Shown: in pieces, positions 60,367 through 64,000 of the stretch
Layout of the letters: the number at the start of each line of letters is the position of its first letter
Position numbering within the stretch: position 1 is the first letter of the stretch
NCBI GenBank assembly: GCA_900757145.1
Contig: CAAEMT010000033.1
Coordinates: forward strand, 1-64,000
Direction of reading: 5' to 3'
DNA length: 64,000 nt
From: Lachnospiraceae bacterium
GTDB taxonomy: Bacteria > Bacillota > Clostridia > Lachnospirales > Lachnospiraceae
The notes under the pieces: model-generated
What the model was told of the DNA's origin: nothing
What the model saw: only the letters and a program-made list of their open reading frames with translations
Database searches by the model: none
Translations under genes and position numbers: made by a program

Positions 60367-60648
60367 TTATCCGCAGCAGCTTTCCAGGATCTCCGTCAGC
60401 GCATTTTTGCTGCTGGTATGACAGCGGATCACATTTGTCCGGCTGCAATCTATCTCATCAAGCGCTGCCTTTACCATTTTATGAGATACTGTATTCGTAA
60501 ACAGCACCAGTACATCCGGAGAGCCAATCTGTTTATGAAGCCCTGCCCTCATTTGTGTGAAAACTTTCACTTTGCACCGATACCCCTTACAGACTTCCTT
60601 ATATTGTGTGACCATTCGATCATGTCCTCCGACTATTACAACGCTCAT
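60367..60648 (-). CDS. DUF2325 family protein
   Basis: A 93-residue protein starting MSVVIVGGHDRM, the DUF2325 signature, with a second conserved stretch VLVLFTNTVSHKMVKAAL. A Rossmann-like small domain of unknown role. First gene of the flavodoxin operon; its start codon lies 20 bases downstream of the proximal operator. Confidence 0.85.
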   Translation of the reverse strand: MSVVIVGGHDRMVTQYKEVCKGYRCKVKVFTQMRAGLHKQIGSPDVLVLFTNTVSHKMVKAALDEIDCSRTNVIRCHTSSKNALTEILESCCG

Positions 60649-60667
60649 TATTTATCCCCCCGTTTCT

Positions 60668-60723
60668 AGTTAGTTGTATCTAACTCATGTAGTTAGTATA
60701 AACTAACTTATATTATCTGTCAA
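60668..60723 (-). promoter_or_regulatory. Promoter with two tandem palindromic operators
   Basis: Two perfect inverted repeats AGTTAG-N6-CTAACT lie at 60668-60685 and 60691-60708, start to start 23 bases apart. On the minus strand a perfect -35 TTGACA (60718-60723) is 17 bases from -10 TATACT (60695-60700). One palindrome thus covers the -10 and the other sits just downstream, a repressor layout. The shape recalls DtxR-family metal-regulator boxes; the regulator is not in this window. Confidence 0.85.
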
Positions 60724-60748
60724 TACATACTTTGAATTTTTAAAAAGA

Positions 60749-60781
60749 AAAACAAGAGCGAGAAGTATGCCCTCGCCCTTG
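60749..60781 (-). terminator. Terminator downstream of the LysO-like genes
   Basis: CAAG-A-GCGAG (from 60753) pairs with CTCGC-C-CTTG (to 60781) with one mismatch. On the minus strand the stem is followed by TTTTTCTTTTT. Confidence 0.75.
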
Positions 60782-60892
60782 CTACTTGTGTTTTCTCAGA
60801 TAGAATCGAAAAGCTATCTGTTATGTATATCCAGTTAAAAACTTATATGCTGTGAGATGCAGTCCAATGCAGCATCCGAACTGACTTTCTTT

Positions 60893-61495
60893 CTATACGA
60901 CATTTAAGCAGGAGGAAATCAGAACAGGAACCATCAGTGAGCAGATCACTCCATTAAAAACGGACAAGACCACAGTTTCCTCATTTGTATACTTCAGCAT
61001 CAATGGAAGCGTAGTATCCTCACTCGTAGCTCCAGCCGGAGCAATACACGTGTAGTAATTAAAATGAACAGCAAGAAATGGAATGATAACAAAAGAAAAC
61101 ATTTCCCTCATCAGATTACTCATAAATGCAATACTTCCCGCTTCCGCGGTTGCCAAATTACTGATCGTAACACCGGCAAGACTGTACCAGCCCAACCCAC
61201 TGGCTATCGCCGTACCGTATCGAATCGGCATTTTGAGTATCAAGGCGCAGACAGCTCCTCCTAATAAGGAACCCACAATGATTCCTATCGGAATAATAAA
61301 GATTTTCAAATGATATTCTTTAATTTTTGAAAAAATACCTTTTTGCATCCCGATGCTGATTCCTACAGAAAACATCAAAAGATACAATACCAGATCCGTA
61401 TTCTCGGTGAAGAAATTTACAGCTGTTAACTCGATATCTGACATGCCATAAAACAGTCCGAGTACCACAGCAAAGATCATTGCTAAAACAATCAT
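60893..61495 (-). CDS. LysO-like lysine exporter, C-terminal half as a separate protein
   Basis: A 200-residue membrane protein with about five to six helices. GLGWYSLAGVTISNLATAEAGSIAFMSNLMREMFSF is the region conserved in LysO (DUF340) lysine exporters, where two acidic residues matter for transport. It overlaps the upstream gene by four bases (ATGA). Together the pair equals one full LysO (about 300 residues). Confidence 0.85.
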   Translation of the reverse strand: MIVLAMIFAVVLGLFYGMSDIELTAVNFFTENTDLVLYLLMFSVGISIGMQKGIFSKIKEYHLKIFIIPIGIIVGSLLGGAVCALILKMPIRYGTAIASGLGWYSLAGVTISNLATAEAGSIAFMSNLMREMFSFVIIPFLAVHFNYYTCIAPAGATSEDTTLPLMLKYTNEETVVLSVFNGVICSLMVPVLISSCLNVV

Positions 61496-61788
61496 TTCAT
61501 CCCTCCATTTCTTCTATCATTGGTTTTCTTTTTCATAAATTTCTTAGTTAAAACAAAAACTATGAAAATAGAAAATACTGTCGGTACCACAAAATACAGT
61601 AAGCTGGATATCCCTAATGAAGATAAATCCTGCAAAAGATTGTCGTTCCTGCCTAATTTTACTCCCATAGAAAAAATCAGTATAAAAGTACACACCAGAG
61701 AAAAAATTTCATTTCCTTTCTTTATGCGTTTTGGCACAAGAAAGCGTCCTGCGAGAATACCAAGACACATAACAATTAAAACAGCCAT
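61492..61788 (-). CDS. LysO-like lysine exporter, N-terminal half as a separate protein
   Basis: A 98-residue protein with three helices (MAVLIVMCLGILAGRFL; IFSLVCTFILIFSMGVKLG with the conserved Gly/Lys; LLYFVVPTVFSIFIVFVL) matching the first third of LysO. In E. coli the two parts form one chain; split versions are common in clostridia, so this is not decay. The ATGA overlap suggests equal synthesis of both subunits. Confidence 0.82.
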   Translation of the reverse strand: MAVLIVMCLGILAGRFLVPKRIKKGNEIFSLVCTFILIFSMGVKLGRNDNLLQDLSSLGISSLLYFVVPTVFSIFIVFVLTKKFMKKKTNDRRNGGMK

Positions 61789-61836
61789 AATTGCCCCGCT
61801 TTCTAAGAATTGAAATGTTTATAAGTTTATTATAGC

Positions 61837-61871
61837 AAAAACCCCAGAAATACACAGTTTTCTGGGGTTTT
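61837..61871 (-). terminator. Terminator of the rpsB-tsf operon
   Basis: AAAACCCCAGAAA pairs with TTTTCTGGGGTTTT around a short loop, flanked by A and T runs. It is 31 bases past the tsf stop and also faces the LysO promoter region. Confidence 0.92.
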
Positions 61872-61902
61872 CAACCATTATATTACGTTAGACTGAATCA
61901 GA

Positions 61903-62841
61903 TTAGTTTCCCATCTGTGCAGCAACTTCTGCAGCAAAGTCTTCCTGCTTCTTCTCGATTCCTTCGCCTGTCTCGTAACGAACAAAGCTCTTGATCGTGA
62001 TGTTTGCGTTGTTTGCCTTTGCAACCTGTGCTACGTACTGAGCTACGGACTGCTTTCCGTCCTCTGCCTTTACATATACCTGATCAAGCAGACAGATCTC
62101 TTTGAGCTCTTTCTTGATACGTCCTGTGATCATTCCCTCGATTACCTTCTCCGGCTTCTGGGATTCCTTCGGATCGTTCATGATCTGAGCCTTAAGGATC
62201 TCTTTCTCATGTGCGATATACTCAGCGCTTACTTCACTGTCGCTTGTGTAAAGCGGCTTCAGAGCTGCTACCTGCATAGCTACGTTCTTAGCCATCTCTT
62301 TGATCTCATCGTTTACTACGTCTGTAACAACGTCAACAAGAACGCCGATCTTTCCACCCATATGTGTATAAGAAGCTACAAATCCTGCATCCTCTGTTAC
62401 CTGAACGAATCTTCTGATGTTCATGTTCTCGCCGATTACTGCGATCTGTCCAGCCAGTGCTTCTGCAACTGTCTTTGTTGTATCGAATTTCCACGGCTCT
62501 GCAAGGAAAGCTTCGATATCTGCTGCAGATGTCTCCATAGCCTGCTCTGCTACCTGTGCAACGTATCCCTGGAATTTCTCGTTCTTTGCAACGAAGTCTG
62601 TCTCTGCGTTAACCTCTACTGCAACGGCTTTCTTTCCATCCTCGGATACGGATACCATTGCGAGACCTTCTGCTGCGATTCTGCTTGCTTTCTTCTGAGC
62701 AGTTGCAAGTCCTTTCTCTCTCAGGAACTCCACTGCCTTGTCCATATCGCCTTCTGTAGCTGTGAGGGCTTTCTTGCAGTCCATCATACCAGCGCCAGTC
62801 ATCTCTCTTAACTCTTTTACCATTCCTGCTGTGATAGCCAT
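61903..62841 (-). CDS. tsf: Elongation factor Ts
   Basis: EF-Ts (312 residues) exchanges GDP for GTP on EF-Tu. The N-terminal UBA-like domain has VKELREMTGAGMMDCKKAL, and the core has EVNAETDFVAKNEKFQ, the exchange-active motif. It lies 32 bases after rpsB, the universal order. Confidence 0.97.
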   Translation of the reverse strand: MAITAGMVKELREMTGAGMMDCKKALTATEGDMDKAVEFLREKGLATAQKKASRIAAEGLAMVSVSEDGKKAVAVEVNAETDFVAKNEKFQGYVAQVAEQAMETSAADIEAFLAEPWKFDTTKTVAEALAGQIAVIGENMNIRRFVQVTEDAGFVASYTHMGGKIGVLVDVVTDVVNDEIKEMAKNVAMQVAALKPLYTSDSEVSAEYIAHEKEILKAQIMNDPKESQKPEKVIEGMITGRIKKELKEICLLDQVYVKAEDGKQSVAQYVAQVAKANNANITIKSFVRYETGEGIEKKQEDFAAEVAAQMGN

Positions 62842-62873
62842 TTTTATTTCCTCCTGAAATGTGGATCTATAAA

Positions 62874-63611
62874 TTACTCAGCAATTGCGTCTACCGGAGC
62901 TTCCTCAAATGCTTCTTCTACAACTTCCTCGCCCTGCTTTGCTTCGATAACAGCGTCTGCCATCTTAGAAACGATCAGCTTAACGGCACGGATAGCGTCA
63001 TCGTTACCCGGAATAACGTAGTCAAGCTCTTCCGGATCACAGTTTGTATCGCAGATACCGATAAGCGGAATACCGAGTGTATGAGCCTCCTGTACACAGA
63101 TTCTCTCCTTCTTCGGGTCTACTACAAAAATAGCATCCGGGATTCTCTTCATCTCTTTGATACCGCCAAGGTTCTTCTGAAGCTTCTCCTGCTCTTTCTT
63201 CAGCGCGATAACTTCTTTCTTCGGAAGAACATCAAATGTTCCGTCCTCTTCCATTGTCTCGATATCTTTCAGACGTTTGATTCTGCCCTGGATCGTCTTG
63301 AAGTTTGTCAGCATACCGCCGAGCCATCTCTCGTTTACGTAGAACATTCCGCATCTCTCTGCCTCTGTTGCTACTGCATCCTGAGCCTGCTTCTTTGTAC
63401 CTACGAACAGAATATTTCCGCCGTTTGCTGCGATGTCTGCAACTGCCTTGCAAGCCTCGTCTACCTTACCTACAGATTTCTGAAGGTCGATGATGTAGAT
63501 ACCGTTACGCTCTGTGTAGATGTACTCTGCCATTTTCGGGTTCCATCTTCTTGTCTGATGTCCGAAATGAACTCCTGCCTCAAGTAACTGCTTCATTGAA
63601 ATTACGCTCAT
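62874..63611 (-). CDS. rpsB: 30S ribosomal protein S2
   Basis: S2 (245 residues) of the small ribosomal subunit. Signatures are MKQLLEAGVHFGHQTRRWNPKM and PDAIFVVDPKKERICVQEA, with an acidic C-terminus. The ATG at 63611 follows AAGGAGA; a 36-codon upstream extension falls in the structured leader and is rejected. Confidence 0.97.
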   Translation of the reverse strand: MSVISMKQLLEAGVHFGHQTRRWNPKMAEYIYTERNGIYIIDLQKSVGKVDEACKAVADIAANGGNILFVGTKKQAQDAVATEAERCGMFYVNERWLGGMLTNFKTIQGRIKRLKDIETMEEDGTFDVLPKKEVIALKKEQEKLQKNLGGIKEMKRIPDAIFVVDPKKERICVQEAHTLGIPLIGICDTNCDPEELDYVIPGNDDAIRAVKLIVSKMADAVIEAKQGEEVVEEAFEEAPVDAIAE

Positions 63612-63640
63612 GTCTTTTCTCCTTTTTGGTTGTTTTCTTC

Positions 63641-63737
63641 CGCAGGTCTCACTCTTCCAAAAAGACCGTTCGGCCGTATCTAACTGGCCTTCCCATCCCA
63701 AAGGACTTGCCGGCACCATTTTCAGAATCCACCTGCG
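63641..63737 (-). ncRNA. Structured 5' leader of rpsB
   Basis: CGCAGGT (63641-63647) and ACCTGCG (63731-63737) form a perfect 7-bp closing helix around about 83 bases. That interior contains a GGCC/GGCC hairpin and a GGTC/GACC pairing. It lies between the promoter and the rpsB ribosome binding site. Such leaders are commonly bound by the ribosomal protein itself; that role is inferred. Confidence 0.55.
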
Positions 63738-63758
63738 TGTTTAGTTTGCAACTTTTGT

Positions 63759-63788
63759 ATTATAGCATAAGGGCTCGCCGCAAGGCAA
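63759..63788 (-). promoter_or_regulatory. rpsB promoter
   Basis: A perfect TATAAT (63759-63764, minus strand) with a weaker TTGCCT (63783-63788) 18 bases upstream. The -35 and spacer lie inside the hairpin at 63769-63794. Confidence 0.65.
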
Positions 63789-63794
63789 GCCCTT
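63769..63794. terminator. Hairpin between the upstream ABC permease gene and rpsB
   Basis: AAGGGCT-C-GCC pairs with GGC-A-AGCCCTT around GCAA. It follows the permease stop by about 45 bases. The minus-strand side lacks a clean U-run, so termination efficiency is doubtful. Confidence 0.55.
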
Positions 63795-63837
63795 AAATAA
63801 AATTTTTCCTGTATTTTCACGAATTTCCAGCAATAAT

Positions 63838-64000
63838 TTACTCCCTGCGAAGTGCTTCGATCGGATCAAGATTTGCCGCCTGGATCGATGGAAGCAGTCC
63901 GAACACGATACCGATCAACATGGAAAATACGACTGCGATCACTGCCGCCGGTATACTGATCGCTACCGCAACACCCGAAACCCTGTTGATCGCCTGCGCC
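63838..64000 (-). CDS. MacB-type ABC transporter permease, C-terminal end only
   Basis: The last 53 codons of an FtsX/MacB permease. The end reads FSMLIGIVFGLLPSIQAANLDPIEALRRE and stops at 63838-63840; this final-helix plus ...DPIEALR tail is diagnostic. The rest of the gene lies beyond the window. Cargo unknown. Confidence 0.85.
   Translation of the reverse strand, partial: AQAINRVSGVAVAISIPAAVIAVVFSMLIGIVFGLLPSIQAANLDPIEALRRE

Noticed and set aside
60893..61788. LysO as a gene broken by frameshift
   Set aside because: The two halves have their own starts with an ATGA overlap, an arrangement seen as normal in clostridia.

Overview
The window looks like a chromosomal segment of a spore-forming, strictly anaerobic Firmicute, most likely a gut Lachnospiraceae-type Clostridium. 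The evidence is the HrcA/CIRCE heat-shock operon, the sporulation genes spoIIP and gpr, sigma-A promoters, strong GGAGG ribosome binding sites, and many Fe-S, radical-SAM and selenium/molybdenum-linked enzymes. There are no tRNA or rRNA genes and no CRISPR array. The window opens inside dnaK and closes inside an ABC permease gene.

Layout. 0-2.6 kb: hrcA-grpE-dnaK with a perfect CIRCE operator. 2.8-6.1 kb: a small accessory patch (dispersed repeat, Rpn nuclease, GyrI-like, SRPBCC, zinc-ribbon protein, SGNH hydrolase). 6.1-12.1 kb: conserved hemW-lepA-spoIIP-gpr block. 12.2-12.9 kb: solitary HicB and a second repeat copy. 12.9-40.1 kb: a large purine catabolism locus. 40.1-46.4 kb: aldo/keto reductase, thioredoxin/CcdA/TlpA redox cluster, surface 5'-nucleotidase. 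46.4-50 kb: a scarred region of truncated regulators and AT-rich small genes. 50-54.9 kb: a Bce/Vnc-like two-component/ABC system whose kinase carries an in-frame amber codon. 55-56.1 kb: glycerate kinase. 56.2-58.2 kb: decayed defence-type genes (PglX and AlbA_2 remnants). 58.2-61.8 kb: lipoprotein, flavodoxin-DUF3793-DUF2325 operon, two-gene LysO-like exporter. 61.9-63.8 kb: rpsB-tsf.

The purine locus is the most interesting part. A left arm (ssnA, ygfK, hydantoinase, fused 2Fe-2S/Mo hydroxylase, RnfB-like ferredoxin) is divergent from a right arm (DauR/YheO-type regulator, ygeX, ygeY, ygeW, carbamate kinase). Behind these come ridA, a MetNIQ-like ABC transporter, a three-subunit xanthine dehydrogenase, an NCS2 purine permease, adenine deaminase and guanine deaminase. 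The inferred scheme is this: purines enter through the permease; adenine and guanine are deaminated to hypoxanthine and xanthine; molybdenum hydroxylases and YgfK interconvert oxidised and reduced ring forms; the hydantoinase, SsnA and YgeY open and trim the ring; YgeX splits 2,3-diaminopropionate to pyruvate and ammonia; YgeW and carbamate kinase recover ATP from carbamoyl groups; RidA clears 2-aminoacrylate. Related clusters are known in gut anaerobes. What stands out here is a guanine-class riboswitch in front of guaD-ade whose terminator re-uses the aptamer P3 strand, which predicts induction by ligand (an ON switch).

A family of about 120-bp elements with TTGCAAAATA-type inverted ends, two full and two shortened copies, sits in intergenic regions across the first 36 kb.
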